Assembly: GCA_035605975.1 (NCBI GenBank)
Contig: DATNGG010000078.1
Span: 1-64,000, forward strand
Reading direction: 5' to 3'
Length of the DNA: 64,000 nucleotides
Source: CAIKMD01 sp035605975
GTDB taxonomy: Bacteria > Pseudomonadota > Alphaproteobacteria > ATCC43930 > CGMCC-115725
Shown here: positions 46,527-55,424 of the stretch, one piece after another
How the letters are laid out: each line of letters opens with the position of its first letter
Numbering within the stretch: the stretch's first letter is position 1
Translations under genes and position numbers: made by a program
The notes under the pieces: model-generated
Seen by the model: only the letters and a program-made list of their open reading frames with translations
Told to the model about the DNA's origin: nothing
Databases searched by the model: none

Positions 46527-47941
46527 TCCGGCGTATTCTCGGATTCGGCGGCGCCTTTCTCCTTCTTTGCGGCGGCACGATGCTGTTCCCGCGCGTCGAT
46601 CTCTGGGCGAGCGGATGGTTCTATCGTCCCGGCGCCGGCTTCTTCCTCGGCAACTGGGCGCCGTTCCGCATTGCCCATGACGACCTCCACTACGCCGTCA
46701 CGGGATTCGTCATCGTTCTCGTCCTGCTGCTGCTCGCGGCGCTGATCGCACGGCGTTCCGTGCTGAGGCTCGATCGCCGCGCCGCGGTGTTTCTTCTTCT
46801 CGCCCTCGCCTTGGGGCCGGGCCTCACCGTCAACACAATCTTCAAGGACCATTGGGGACGCGCGCGCCCGGCGCAGATCGCGGCTTTCGGCGGCGACAAG
46901 AAATTCTCGCCCGCCTTCGTCCCGAGCGATCAGTGCCGGAGCAATTGCTCCTTCCCCGCGGGCGATCCGGCCGTCGGATTCTATCTCGTCTCCCTCGCCT
47001 TTCTCGCCGCAACCCCGAGGAAGCGGCGCTGGGGGATCGCCGGGGCCCTCGCCGCCGGCAGCGCGTTGGGAGTCGTCCGTCTTGCCCAGGGCGGGCATTT
47101 CCTCTCCGACGTGCTGGCGTCGGGCTTCCTCGTCTATGCGGTGAGTTGGGTGCTGTATCGACTGCTGGTGGTCGAGGACGGCAGCGCAACGCTGCTCGCC
47201 CTGCTGCGCCGGCCGACGCGAGGCACGCTGAGTTTTCTCGCCGTCACCCTCGCCGCCGCGCTGCTGTTCTTTGCCAGCTACGTCTTTCTCGATATCCCGC
47301 TCGCGCGCTTTTTCCAGAATGAGAACCCCAGCCTCCACGCCGCTTTCGCCGAGATCACCAAGCTGGGCGAAGGCGGGCTCTACCTCGTGCCGCTGGCGCT
47401 CATCCTCGCCGCGTCGCTGTGGCGGCGGCGGGCTGGCCTCGCCTGGCGCAGCGGCTTCCTTTTCGCGGCGGTCGCGCTCTCGGGCCTCATCGTCGATATC
47501 GTCAAGCCGGTGTTCGGCCGCGCCCGCCCCAAGCTGCTCTTCGAGCAGAATCTCTTCGGCTTCACCTGGATCGGGCCCCATGCCGATCGCTGGTCTTTTC
47601 CCTCCGGCCACTCGGCCACCATGGCGGCGCTCGCCATCGCGCTCTCTGTGATCTATCCGCGCGGCTGGCCGGCTTATTGGGCGCTGGCAATCCTGGTGAT
47701 GGCGAGCCGCATCGTCATCGACGCGCATTATTTCAGCGACGTGATCGCCGGCGCCTATATCGGCCTTGCCACCGCCTGGGCTCTGGCCGCCGCCGCCCGC
47801 TCGCGCGGCGTCGTGCTGGCCTTGGAGCGGCGCGGGGCGCCCTCACCCATAGCCCTTGAAGCCGTAGAGGAGACGCACCTCGTAGCTGCGCGACTGGCCG
47901 CCGCCCAAGGGGATGATGATGTGCTCGACCGGACCCGATGA
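46523..47941 (+). CDS. Fused double PAP2 phosphatase, 472 residues
   Basis: Two PAP2 membrane phosphatase modules in one chain, each with several helices. Module 1 has KDHWGRARP at 108 and RLAQGGHFLSD near 185-195, but the middle motif is CSFPAGD (142-148): Asp148 stands where the usual SGH histidine lies. Module 2 is complete, with KPVFGRARP at 328, SFPSGH with His363, and SRIVIDAHYFSD near 391-402. Such enzymes act on undecaprenyl pyrophosphate, phosphatidate or lipid A. The second site should be active; the first may use a variant motif or be structural. Its last 99 bases overlap the convergent glycosyltransferase, and the tail there is hydrophilic and unlike a PAP2 end. Confidence 0.88.
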   Translation: MIRRILGFGGAFLLLCGGTMLFPRVDLWASGWFYRPGAGFFLGNWAPFRIAHDDLHYAVTGFVIVLVLLLLAALIARRSVLRLDRRAAVFLLLALALGPGLTVNTIFKDHWGRARPAQIAAFGGDKKFSPAFVPSDQCRSNCSFPAGDPAVGFYLVSLAFLAATPRKRRWGIAGALAAGSALGVVRLAQGGHFLSDVLASGFLVYAVSWVLYRLLVVEDGSATLLALLRRPTRGTLSFLAVTLAAALLFFASYVFLDIPLARFFQNENPSLHAAFAEITKLGEGGLYLVPLALILAASLWRRRAGLAWRSGFLFAAVALSGLIVDIVKPVFGRARPKLLFEQNLFGFTWIGPHADRWSFPSGHSATMAALAIALSVIYPRGWPAYWALAILVMASRIVIDAHYFSDVIAGAYIGLATAWALAAAARSRGVVLALERRGAPSPIALEAVEETHLVAARLAAAQGDDDVLDRTR

Positions 47942-49330
47942 ACGGAACCGCGCGGTGATCGCATCGACGCTGCCGCGATAGCTGACGAGCAGGAAATTGC
48001 CGCCGAGATAATGCTCCGGATCGGCGGTCAGATCGAACTGATCGTGAATGCCGCCCATGGCGTTCCATTTGAGCGCGTCGAAGGGGTGCGGCTCGACATA
48101 GTAGATGAGCGCCGCCATCAGCTCGCGATCATCCGCGAGGAGATGGGTTCCGGGATTTTCCCGCAGCATCCGGCTTACGGTCGCACCCAAAATCCGCCAG
48201 CCGCGCAGGCGATGCAGCGCGTCGTATTTCGCCGGCAGGTCGTAGCCCAAAGCATGCGCGGCCGGCTTGGCCTCGGCCAGCGCCACGACGATGACGCAGT
48301 GAAGCACGATCGAGCCCCAGACCAGCAGGCGCTGCCCCTCGGCAAGGAGGAGCGCCACCACGAGAACGACCGCCGACACATAGACCGGCGCCGCCCAATT
48401 GGGCTCGGCGCGCGAGAGGAAGCTCACCACCAGCATCATCGCGAGGGTCGGCAGGGTGAAGAAGGCGAGCATCGCCTCGCGCCGCTCGCGGAGCACGCGG
48501 CGGGCCAGCACGACCACGACCAGCAGCGCGCCAAAGAACACCGGCCCGAACACGCCGAATTGCGAGCCGAAGAAGGCGAGCAGCTTGCTCGGATGACCCA
48601 GAGTCCCGCCCATCGCGGCATTCGCCTCGGTGTGATGGTAGGAGACGAAATGGTGGGCGTAATTCCAGATGAAATTCGGCGAATAGAGCAGCAGCGCGAG
48701 CAGCGCCGCTACGGCAAAGCGCGGCAAATGCCGGCGCTCGTCGCGATAGGCGGCGAGGAACAGCAGCGCCGAGATGAGCCAATAGGCCATGGCATATTTG
48801 GCGAGGAGGCCGACCCCCGCGGCCGCGCCCGCCGCCCACCACCAGCGCTCGCCCCCCGGCTCGCGCGCGCGAATGAAGGCATAGAGCGCGACCGACCAGC
48901 AGAAGAGCAGCGGCGCGTCGGTCGAGATGATGATGGATGAAGCCCAGACGCCCGGCAGGGTCGCATAGGCGATCGACGACCAGAACGCCACTCGCGCATC
49001 GTAGAGCCGCTGCGCCAGGGCATAGATCATCAACGCCGTGCCGAAATGCAGGAGCGGCGCGCTGAGCCGCACCGCCAGCTCGTTGTCGCTATGCGTCAGC
49101 CAAGTCGTCAGGGCGATGAGCCAAGCCACCAGCGGCGGCTTCGAGTAATAGCCCCAATCGGGCTTCAGCGACCAAAGCCAGTATTGCGCCTCGTCCGGGT
49201 AGAGATCGGTCGCGCCCGAGGCGATCCACAGCAGCCGCACCAGGGTCAGGGCGAAGACGATGAAGACGGCGAGTCGAAAACTCCGCTCCTGATCCGCCGC
49301 CGGTTTGCGTGCTTCGACGCCCACTGCCAT
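47843..49330 (-). CDS. GT39/ArnT-like membrane glycosyltransferase
   Basis: A 495-residue polytopic protein with about 11 helices and a C-terminal periplasmic domain. The first loop carries the acidic motif TDLYPDEAQYWLWSLKPDWG, and YYSKPPLVAWLIALTTWL follows, typical of undecaprenyl-phosphate-sugar transferases. It probably moves a lipid-linked sugar onto lipid A or another envelope acceptor. ATG 49330 is used; a longer frame begins with TTG. It ends inside the convergent PAP2 gene, overlapping by 99 bp. The PAP2 protein could recycle the lipid carrier that this enzyme releases. Confidence 0.9.
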   Translation of the reverse strand: MAVGVEARKPAADQERSFRLAVFIVFALTLVRLLWIASGATDLYPDEAQYWLWSLKPDWGYYSKPPLVAWLIALTTWLTHSDNELAVRLSAPLLHFGTALMIYALAQRLYDARVAFWSSIAYATLPGVWASSIIISTDAPLLFCWSVALYAFIRAREPGGERWWWAAGAAAGVGLLAKYAMAYWLISALLFLAAYRDERRHLPRFAVAALLALLLYSPNFIWNYAHHFVSYHHTEANAAMGGTLGHPSKLLAFFGSQFGVFGPVFFGALLVVVVLARRVLRERREAMLAFFTLPTLAMMLVVSFLSRAEPNWAAPVYVSAVVLVVALLLAEGQRLLVWGSIVLHCVIVVALAEAKPAAHALGYDLPAKYDALHRLRGWRILGATVSRMLRENPGTHLLADDRELMAALIYYVEPHPFDALKWNAMGGIHDQFDLTADPEHYLGGNFLLVSYRGSVDAITARFRSSGPVEHIIIPLGGGQSRSYEVRLLYGFKGYG

Positions 49331-49448
49331 GACGGAGGGGACCTTAGCGAAGGGCGGGGCCGCGCCCAAGCGCCGGCCGCATGCGGTCTGCTGACGCGCG
49401 AGCCCAGTAGCAATCGCGGCCTCGGCTTGCTAGATCAAGGGAGCTTCC

Positions 49449-51359
49449 ATGCTGCGGATCGAAACCTTCACCAACAGCCGAGGCGGCAATGCCTTCTTCA
49501 AGGCGCTGACGCATCCTTTGGCGGCCCGCGCCATGCCCCCGCTGCTGAACCGGCTGGGCCGATCCCCCATCGCCCTCTACGACGTCGACGGCCAGGCCGA
49601 TGCCGTCGCGGAGCTCTACCCGCTCGGCACGCTCGAGCTTGCCGGATGCTTCGTCCAGGACGTGACGGCGATCGGCGCAAGCGTCTTGGGACAGCGCGCG
49701 CAGCCCGTCACCGCGCTGAAGGATTCGGGTGCCGGCACGGTGCTGGTCGCGGCCTTCGAGGCCGAGCGCGCGATCGCCCATATCCGCCATTTGCTGCCGC
49801 CCAACGCCGACATCGTCAGCCTCGACGCGCTGCGCCTGCCGCCGCGCATGATCCCGAAGGGCCGGCGCTATCTCGACCCGCTCAACTTCGCCACCAATTT
49901 CGTGTTCTTTCGCGATGCGGACGGGCTGTCGACGCGACTCGTCACCGCCAATTACTGGTCGGGCTATGGCGGGGGCGAGCTTTCCCTGTGGTGCCTGCTG
50001 TTCGATCAATCGGGCAACGCGATCGCGGAGTGGGAGGAGTCGGTTCCGCCCGGCGCCGGCAGCATCGTCATCGACAGCGCCGAGGTGCGGCGGCGCTTCG
50101 CGCTGCCCGAATTCACGGGCCAGCTTTTTCTCCATGCGTTGGGCGCGGTGGGGCACGACGTCGTCAAATACGCGCTCGATATCTATGGCAAGGCGGGCGA
50201 GCCCAGCCTCTCCTCGACCCATGACGCCAATTCCTGGCCCGCCGATTACTATGCGGGCTTGCCCGCGCCCGATGCCGGCGAGAGTGTCACGCTGTGGATT
50301 CAGAACAGCCAGCCCTGCCCGATCCCCGCAGGCGCGATCAAGCTCAACCTCATGGGCGAGACGGCCATGCATCGGCTCGACCAGGCGGTCGCGCCCTTCG
50401 CCAGCTGCGCGCTCGATGTCGCCAGCCTCCTGCCGCAGGCGCGCTGGCCGCAGCAGATCGAGATCGAGGCCGGGAAATACATGGTCCGGCCGCGCTACGA
50501 GGTGATGGCGCGCGGCCGGCGCCGCATCGCCCATGTGAATGTCGAGCGCACGGATCTGAAGCCCGATCCGAAGCTCGCCGAACTCGGCAATCTCCTCGGC
50601 AAGGGCTTTCTCCTGCCCGCGCCGATCCTCCCGACCGCGCGCTGGCAATCGACCGCGCTGCCGACGCCGATGGCGCGCAGCCAAGCCGAGCTGCCGATCG
50701 CGCTGATCGCCTATGACGCAGCCGGCCGCGAGATCGCGCGCCACGCCTTCGGGCGCCTCGCGCGCACATCCTCGGTCGCGCTCGAGCTCGATGCGGTTTT
50801 GCGCCCGCCGCAGCGTCAGGCGCTGGCAGAGCAAGGCGGCCATATGGAGCTGGTCTACGACCTCGCCGCGGACGGCGAGGCAGATGGCTGGCTCCATGCG
50901 CTCTTCCGCTATCGCGACCGGCGCAGCGGGCACGCGGCCGAGACCAGCTTCGGCGCTCATGTCTTCAACACGGTTCTGACTTACAAGGGCGAGCCGCAAT
51001 CCTATGCCGGCAACCCGCCGGGTCTTTCGACCCGGCTTTTTCTTCGCCTCGGCGCCGAGCCGCAGGACACGCTCTGCCACCTGATCTACCCCGCATCGAC
51101 CCCCTGGCACGCCGAGAGCGACACGAGCCTCATTCTTTACGATTCGCGCGGCGGCGAGATCGCCCGCGAGCACATCGCGATCGCCTGCTCGGGCTCGCGC
51201 TTCTGGCGCTATCACGAGATCTTCGCGGCGGAAACCCGCCGCCGCGCCGGCGCCGATGCCTATATTGTCATTCGCGATTTAAGCTGCCGGCTTTTCGGCT
51301 ATCATGGTGTTTTGAACGGGGAAGGCGGCTTCAGCCTCGACCATATGTTTGGATTCTGA
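49449..51359 (+). CDS. 636-residue three-module protein of unknown function
   Basis: I do not recognise this protein. It has no signal peptide or membrane segment. It contains three related modules. Module 1 (about 159-260) starts GLSTRL, has LLFDQSGNAIAEWEE and ends near His258. Module 2 (about 395-505) has IALIAYDAAGREIARHAF and ends AETSFGAHVFN. Module 3 (about 525-633) again starts GLSTRL, has SLILYDSRGGEIAREHIA and ends FSLDHMFGF. Each has a YD/FD-x2-G turn and a His near its end, which suggests repeated beta-sandwich-like units. Residues 1-155 differ and contain Cys, Gly and Pro-rich stretches. The last base of the stop codon is the first of trxB (TGATG), so the two are translationally coupled. 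Confidence 0.8.
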   Translation: MLRIETFTNSRGGNAFFKALTHPLAARAMPPLLNRLGRSPIALYDVDGQADAVAELYPLGTLELAGCFVQDVTAIGASVLGQRAQPVTALKDSGAGTVLVAAFEAERAIAHIRHLLPPNADIVSLDALRLPPRMIPKGRRYLDPLNFATNFVFFRDADGLSTRLVTANYWSGYGGGELSLWCLLFDQSGNAIAEWEESVPPGAGSIVIDSAEVRRRFALPEFTGQLFLHALGAVGHDVVKYALDIYGKAGEPSLSSTHDANSWPADYYAGLPAPDAGESVTLWIQNSQPCPIPAGAIKLNLMGETAMHRLDQAVAPFASCALDVASLLPQARWPQQIEIEAGKYMVRPRYEVMARGRRRIAHVNVERTDLKPDPKLAELGNLLGKGFLLPAPILPTARWQSTALPTPMARSQAELPIALIAYDAAGREIARHAFGRLARTSSVALELDAVLRPPQRQALAEQGGHMELVYDLAADGEADGWLHALFRYRDRRSGHAAETSFGAHVFNTVLTYKGEPQSYAGNPPGLSTRLFLRLGAEPQDTLCHLIYPASTPWHAESDTSLILYDSRGGEIAREHIAIACSGSRFWRYHEIFAAETRRRAGADAYIVIRDLSCRLFGYHGVLNGEGGFSLDHMFGF

Positions 51360-52327
51360 TGAGCGAGCGCATTCACACTCGGTTTCTTATCATCGGCGCG
51401 GGGCCTGCGGGCTATACGGCGGCGGTCTATGCTGCGCGCGCCAATCTCAATCCCGTGCTCGTCCAAGGCCTCCAGCCCGGCGGCCAGCTCATGATCACCA
51501 CCGATGTCGAGAACTACCCGGGCTTCGCCGAGGTGATCCAAGGCCCCTGGCTGATGGAGCAGATGCAAAAGCAGGCCGAGCATGTCGGCACGCGGATGAT
51601 CGGCGACATCATCGTCTCCTGCGACCTGTCGCGCCGGCCCTTCACCTGCGTCGGCGATTCGGGCGATATTTATATCGCCGAGGCGATTGCCATCTGCACC
51701 GGCGCCCAGGCGCGCTGGCTCGGCATCCCCGGCGAGGAAAAGCTCCGCGGCTTTGGCGTCTCGGCCTGCGCCACTTGCGACGGCTTTTTCTTCCGCGGCC
51801 GCGAGGTCGCGGTTATCGGCGGCGGCAACACCGCCGTCGAGGAAGCGCTCTACCTCACCCATCACGCGAAGAAGGTGACGGTGATCCACCGCCGCGACAC
51901 GTTCCGCGCCGAGCAGATTTTACAGGCGCGGCTCTTCGCCAATCCGAAGGTCGAGGTGATCTGGGACAGCGTGGTCGAGGAGATTCTGGGCGCGGCGGCG
52001 CCGCCCCACGTCACCGGCCTCAGGGTGAAGAACGTCAAAACCGGCGCGTCGCGCGATCTCGATTTCGACGGCGTCTTCGTCGCCATCGGTCATGATCCGG
52101 TGACGCAGATGTTCAAGGGCCAACTCGCCTTGGACGAAGGCGGCTACATCCTGACCAAGGCCGATTCCACGGCAACCGATATCCCCGGCGTCTTCGCGGC
52201 CGGCGATGTGCGCGACAAAGTCTTTCGTCAGGCCGTGACCGCGGCCGGCATGGGCTGCATGGCGGCTTTGGAGGCCGAGAAGTTTCTCGCGGCAGCCCCG
52301 GCCGGCGCGCTGACCCGGGCGGAATAG
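51359..52327 (+). CDS. trxB: Thioredoxin reductase
   Basis: A 322-residue flavoprotein that passes electrons from NADPH to thioredoxin. FAD-binding GAGPAGYTAAVYAAR at the N-terminus, redox-active CATC at 137-140, NADPH site VIGGGNTAVEEALYL and the C-terminal FAD motif GVFAAGDVRD are all present. Start codon overlaps the upstream stop by one base. Followed by a lysR gene 10 bp later on the same strand, a conserved alphaproteobacterial pair. Confidence 0.97.
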   Translation: MSERIHTRFLIIGAGPAGYTAAVYAARANLNPVLVQGLQPGGQLMITTDVENYPGFAEVIQGPWLMEQMQKQAEHVGTRMIGDIIVSCDLSRRPFTCVGDSGDIYIAEAIAICTGAQARWLGIPGEEKLRGFGVSACATCDGFFFRGREVAVIGGGNTAVEEALYLTHHAKKVTVIHRRDTFRAEQILQARLFANPKVEVIWDSVVEEILGAAAPPHVTGLRVKNVKTGASRDLDFDGVFVAIGHDPVTQMFKGQLALDEGGYILTKADSTATDIPGVFAAGDVRDKVFRQAVTAAGMGCMAALEAEKFLAAAPAGALTRAE

Positions 52328-52337
52328 GCGTACGCCC

Positions 52338-53246
52338 ATGAGCTCGCCGATGGACTGGGACAAATTGCGCGTCTTTCACGCCGTTGCCGAGGCGGGCAGC
52401 TTCACCCATGCCGGCGAGGCGCTCAATCTGAGCCAGTCGGCGGTCAGCCGGCAGATCAGCGCGCTCGAGGAAAGCCTCTCCGTGCCGCTGTTTCATCGCC
52501 ATGCCCGCGGCCTCATCCTCACCGAGCAGGGCGACCTGCTCTATCGCACCGCGCGCGAGGTCTTCGCAAAGCTCGCCATGACCGAGGCGATGCTGTCGGA
52601 ATCGAAGGACCGGCCAAAAGGGCCGCTGAAGGTCACCACCACGGTCGCGTTCGGCTCGGCCTGGCTCACCCCGCGCATCCGCGAGTTTCTCGACCTTTAT
52701 CCCGAGATTCAAGTGTCGGTCGTGGTCGACGACACCGAGCTCGACCTGTCGATGCGCGAGGCGGATGTCGCGATCCGCATGACGCCGCCGCGCCAGCCCG
52801 ATCTGGTTCAGCGCCACCTCATGACGGTGCGCTATCACGCCTATGCCTCGCCCGAATATCTGAAGAAGCACGGCACGCCGCAGCGGCCCGAGGATCTCGA
52901 CAAGCATCGCATCATCATCTACGGCGCGGATGCGCATCCGCCGATCCGCAATGCCAGCTGGCTGCTCGAAGCGGGCGCCCGGCCAGGCTTCGAGCGCCAT
53001 CCGATCCTCGCGATCAACAACCTTTACGCCATTCTGCGCGCGCTCGAATCGGGCGTCGGCATCGCTTCGCTGCCGAGCTTCATGGACGCCGAGACCTCGG
53101 GGCTGGTGCGGGTTCTGCCCGACCTTCTCGGCGGCGAGTTCGAAGCCTTCTTCGTCTATCCGGAAGAGCTTCGCAGCTCGAAGCGCATCGCCGTCTTCCG
53201 CGACTTCCTGTTGCGCAAGGTCGCCGAGGGCAAGAACGGCAATTAG
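52338..53246 (+). CDS. LysR-family transcriptional regulator
   Basis: A 302-residue LysR regulator: HTH in LRVFHAVAEAGSFTHAGEAL and NLSQSAVSRQISALEESL, then a periplasmic-binding-protein-like effector domain (about 92-300). The close trxB-lysR spacing and frequent conservation of the pair in alphaproteobacteria suggest cotranscription; no typical divergent LysR target is adjacent. Effector unknown. Confidence 0.93.
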   Translation: MSSPMDWDKLRVFHAVAEAGSFTHAGEALNLSQSAVSRQISALEESLSVPLFHRHARGLILTEQGDLLYRTAREVFAKLAMTEAMLSESKDRPKGPLKVTTTVAFGSAWLTPRIREFLDLYPEIQVSVVVDDTELDLSMREADVAIRMTPPRQPDLVQRHLMTVRYHAYASPEYLKKHGTPQRPEDLDKHRIIIYGADAHPPIRNASWLLEAGARPGFERHPILAINNLYAILRALESGVGIASLPSFMDAETSGLVRVLPDLLGGEFEAFFVYPEELRSSKRIAVFRDFLLRKVAEGKNGN

Positions 53247-53258
53247 CCGCCTCGGCCG

Positions 53259-53810
53259 CTAAAGATCGAGCGGCCGCGAGCCGTCGGGCGTTTCTACGTC
53301 GCAGGCGCTCAACGTCACGCCCACCATGTCGTAAAAGCCGATCGAGAAGATCAGCTCGACGAGCACCGGCTCGCCCAGCGCCGCCTTGGCCCGCGCAAAG
53401 CTCGCGGGGCTCAAGGCACGCTCGTCCATGATCTCGGTGGTGACGTCATAGACGAGTTGCTCGTCGGCGCGCTCGAAGACGGGCTTGCCGCCGGTGCGGA
53501 TCGCTTCGACGGCCGCCGCCGGAATGCCCAACTCTCTGGCGCGGGCGCCATGCGCCCACCAGGCGAATTGCGCCGACCAGCGGCGGATCACCACCAAGGT
53601 CATCAGCTCGAAAAGGCGCCGCTCGAGCTTTCCCTGCCGGCGCTGCGCGACGAACAGATCGACGATCGCCGGACCGATGCCCGGCATGCGCAGCCACACG
53701 GAGAACGGCCCGCCGAGCCCGTTATGCGCGATGACCGTGCGCAACTTATCGAGCGCACGGCGCTGCGCGTCGTCGAGATCGGCTTCCGTGAATTCCGAAA
53801 GACGGCTCAT
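53259..53810 (-). CDS. Carboxymuconolactone decarboxylase (AhpD-like) family protein
   Basis: A 183-residue protein of the CMD/AhpD-like fold. The family motif is visible as RRWSAQFAWWAHGARARELG, followed by IPAAAVEAIRTG and the trailing ELIFSIGFYDMVG. The redox CxxC of peroxide-linked AhpD is absent, so it is more likely a decarboxylase-like or unknown CMD member. A GGAGG site lies about 11 bases before ATG 53810. Monocistronic and convergent with lysR (12 bp). Confidence 0.88.
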   Translation of the reverse strand: MSRLSEFTEADLDDAQRRALDKLRTVIAHNGLGGPFSVWLRMPGIGPAIVDLFVAQRRQGKLERRLFELMTLVVIRRWSAQFAWWAHGARARELGIPAAAVEAIRTGGKPVFERADEQLVYDVTTEIMDERALSPASFARAKAALGEPVLVELIFSIGFYDMVGVTLSACDVETPDGSRPLDL

Positions 53811-53931
53811 GATGGTAGTTCCTCCCGATCGGTTCGCTCCCTCAGCGGCCGGCACGATGCCATAACGGTAGCGATCCGTCGCGCGAAAATCGGCCGGATT
53901 TGCCGTCGCGGCGGGAGCAGCGATGCAGATT

Positions 53932-53960
53932 TTGCAACGGAGGCAATCGGAATTTTGTAT
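53932..53960 (+). promoter_or_regulatory. Weak sigma-70-type promoter candidate before the intergenic RNA
   Basis: TTGCAA (53932-53937) and TTGTAT (53955-53960) with 17-base spacing, in an AT-richer stretch. The -10 is poor; listed because hairpins and a terminator follow. Confidence 0.3.
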
Positions 53961-53966
53961 GGCAAT

Positions 53967-54131
53967 GCCGGCGACCCCGCCGCATCTTCTCACCATGCAC
54001 CGTCGTGATTCGTCACGACGCGCGCGTATTTCCGGCTCGGCTAACCGGAAAGAGGGTCCTTGGATCCTTGCGTCGTAAAGACGTATAGCCTCCCTGTTCA
54101 AACTGGCCCCGGCATCGCGTCGGGGCTTTTT
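53967..54131 (+). ncRNA. Candidate small RNA or 5' leader between CMD and ABC ATPase genes
   Basis: About 165 bases with successive stems: CGTCGTGA-UUCG-TCACGACG (54001-54020, 8 bp, UUCG loop), TTTCCGG/CCGGAAA (54029-54051), CGTC/GACG (54071-54083), an unpaired CCUCCCU, and a terminator stem with U5 (54106-54131). The CU-rich unpaired stretch resembles the anti-Shine-Dalgarno loops of alphaproteobacterial trans-acting sRNAs. Alternatively it is an attenuator leader of the ABC ATPase 90 bp downstream. No known riboswitch core was recognised. The rest of the 411 bp region (53811-54221) shows nothing else. Confidence 0.4.
54106..54131 (+). terminator. Intrinsic terminator in the 53.9-54.2 kb intergenic region
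   Basis: 6-bp GCCCCG/CGGGGC stem with a 9-base loop, then five T. It sits before, not after, the downstream coding region, which argues for a separate short transcript or attenuation. Confidence 0.75.
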
Positions 54132-54221
54132 CTTTGGGGTTTGCTCCGCTCGCAGCGGCGCGGTGTCTGGCTCCCCTTTCACCCGGCCGGTATGATCCGC
54201 CGTAAGCCAAGCACCCGAGCC

Positions 54222-55331
54222 ATGATCGGCATCAGCAATCTTTCGATGAGCTATCGCAGCAGCCATGGCGCGCATCTTGCCGTCAACGGCATCTCGCTCG
54301 AGGCGCGGCAAGGCAGCTTCTACACGCTGCTTGGGCCGTCCGGCTGCGGCAAGACGAGCCTTTTACGCTGCGTCGCGGGTCTCGAGCAGCCGGATGAAGG
54401 CGAGATCACGATTGCCGGTGAAACTGTTTACTCAAGTCAACGGAGCATCTTTGTGCCGCCGCATCGCCGCCGCATCGGCATGGTGTTCCAGTCCTATGCG
54501 ATCTGGCCGCACATGACCGTGTTCGAGAATGTTGCCTTCCCGTTGCGGCGTCGTCATCCGCGCCCCGGCAAAGCCGAGATCCGCGAGCGCGTGCGCGCCG
54601 CGCTCGCCCTCGTCAAGCTCGACGGGCTGGAGCAGCGCCCCGCTCCGTTTCTCTCGGGCGGCCAGCAGCAGCGCCTCGCTCTGGCGCGGGCGCTCGCGGC
54701 GGAGCCGCGCGTGCTGCTGCTCGACGAGCCGCTCTCCAACCTCGACGCCAAGCTGCGCGAGGAGATGCGCGGCGAAATCCGCCAGATGGTCGGCCGCCTC
54801 GGCGTCACCTCCCTGTTCGTCACCCATGAGCAGATCGAGGCACTGACCATGTCCGACGTTGTGGCGGTGATGAGGGATGGGCGCATCGTCCAGGAAGGCA
54901 CGCCCGAAGCGATCTACCATCAGCCATCCGAGGTATTCGTCGCCGATTTCATCGGCCGCTCGAATTTCCTCGCCGGCCGGATCACCGCGATGACCGGCAA
55001 TTCCGGCAATGCGACCGCGACGGTCGCGACGGCGATCGGCCCGATCGATGCGCGTCTCGAGCACGATGCGCGGATCGGCGACAGGGTGACGGTTGCGATC
55101 CGGCCGGAGAATGTGACGCTGCTGCCGCATGGCGGCGATCCCGGCACGCCGCACAATCATTTTGCCGGCACGATCGAGACGATCCTTTATGTCGGCAATC
55201 TGCTCGACTGCGTCGTCCGCGTCGGGGAGGAGCACATCCGGGTGCAGCTCCAGCCTCCAGCCATGGTCGATCGCGGCGCAGAGGTGCGCCTCGCCTTTCC
55301 AGTCGAACATTGCCTGGCGCTGCGGGGTTAA
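54222..55331 (+). CDS. ABC import ATPase with TOBE domain (PotA/FbpC/UgpC type), orphan
   Basis: A 369-residue ATPase: Walker A GPSGCGKTS, Q-loop MVFQSYAIWPHMTVFENVAF, signature LSGGQQQRLALARAL, Walker B VLLLDEPLSNLDAK, H-loop FVTHEQIEA, then a TOBE domain from about residue 245. Such ATPases serve importers of iron(III), polyamines or sugars. No permease or binding protein is adjacent, so it must work with partners elsewhere or serve several systems. ATG 54222 is favoured; an in-frame ATG 30 bases upstream is possible. A candidate leader RNA lies upstream. Confidence 0.92.
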   Translation: MIGISNLSMSYRSSHGAHLAVNGISLEARQGSFYTLLGPSGCGKTSLLRCVAGLEQPDEGEITIAGETVYSSQRSIFVPPHRRRIGMVFQSYAIWPHMTVFENVAFPLRRRHPRPGKAEIRERVRAALALVKLDGLEQRPAPFLSGGQQQRLALARALAAEPRVLLLDEPLSNLDAKLREEMRGEIRQMVGRLGVTSLFVTHEQIEALTMSDVVAVMRDGRIVQEGTPEAIYHQPSEVFVADFIGRSNFLAGRITAMTGNSGNATATVATAIGPIDARLEHDARIGDRVTVAIRPENVTLLPHGGDPGTPHNHFAGTIETILYVGNLLDCVVRVGEEHIRVQLQPPAMVDRGAEVRLAFPVEHCLALRG

Positions 55332-55424
55332 ACCCTAGCCGCGAGAGCGCCGCCGCCGGCTTTCGAGACCTTCGTCCGGGCGCCTTGGGGGTTCAACTGA
55401 TTCGTTTTTTGGTAAAGTAGCTCC

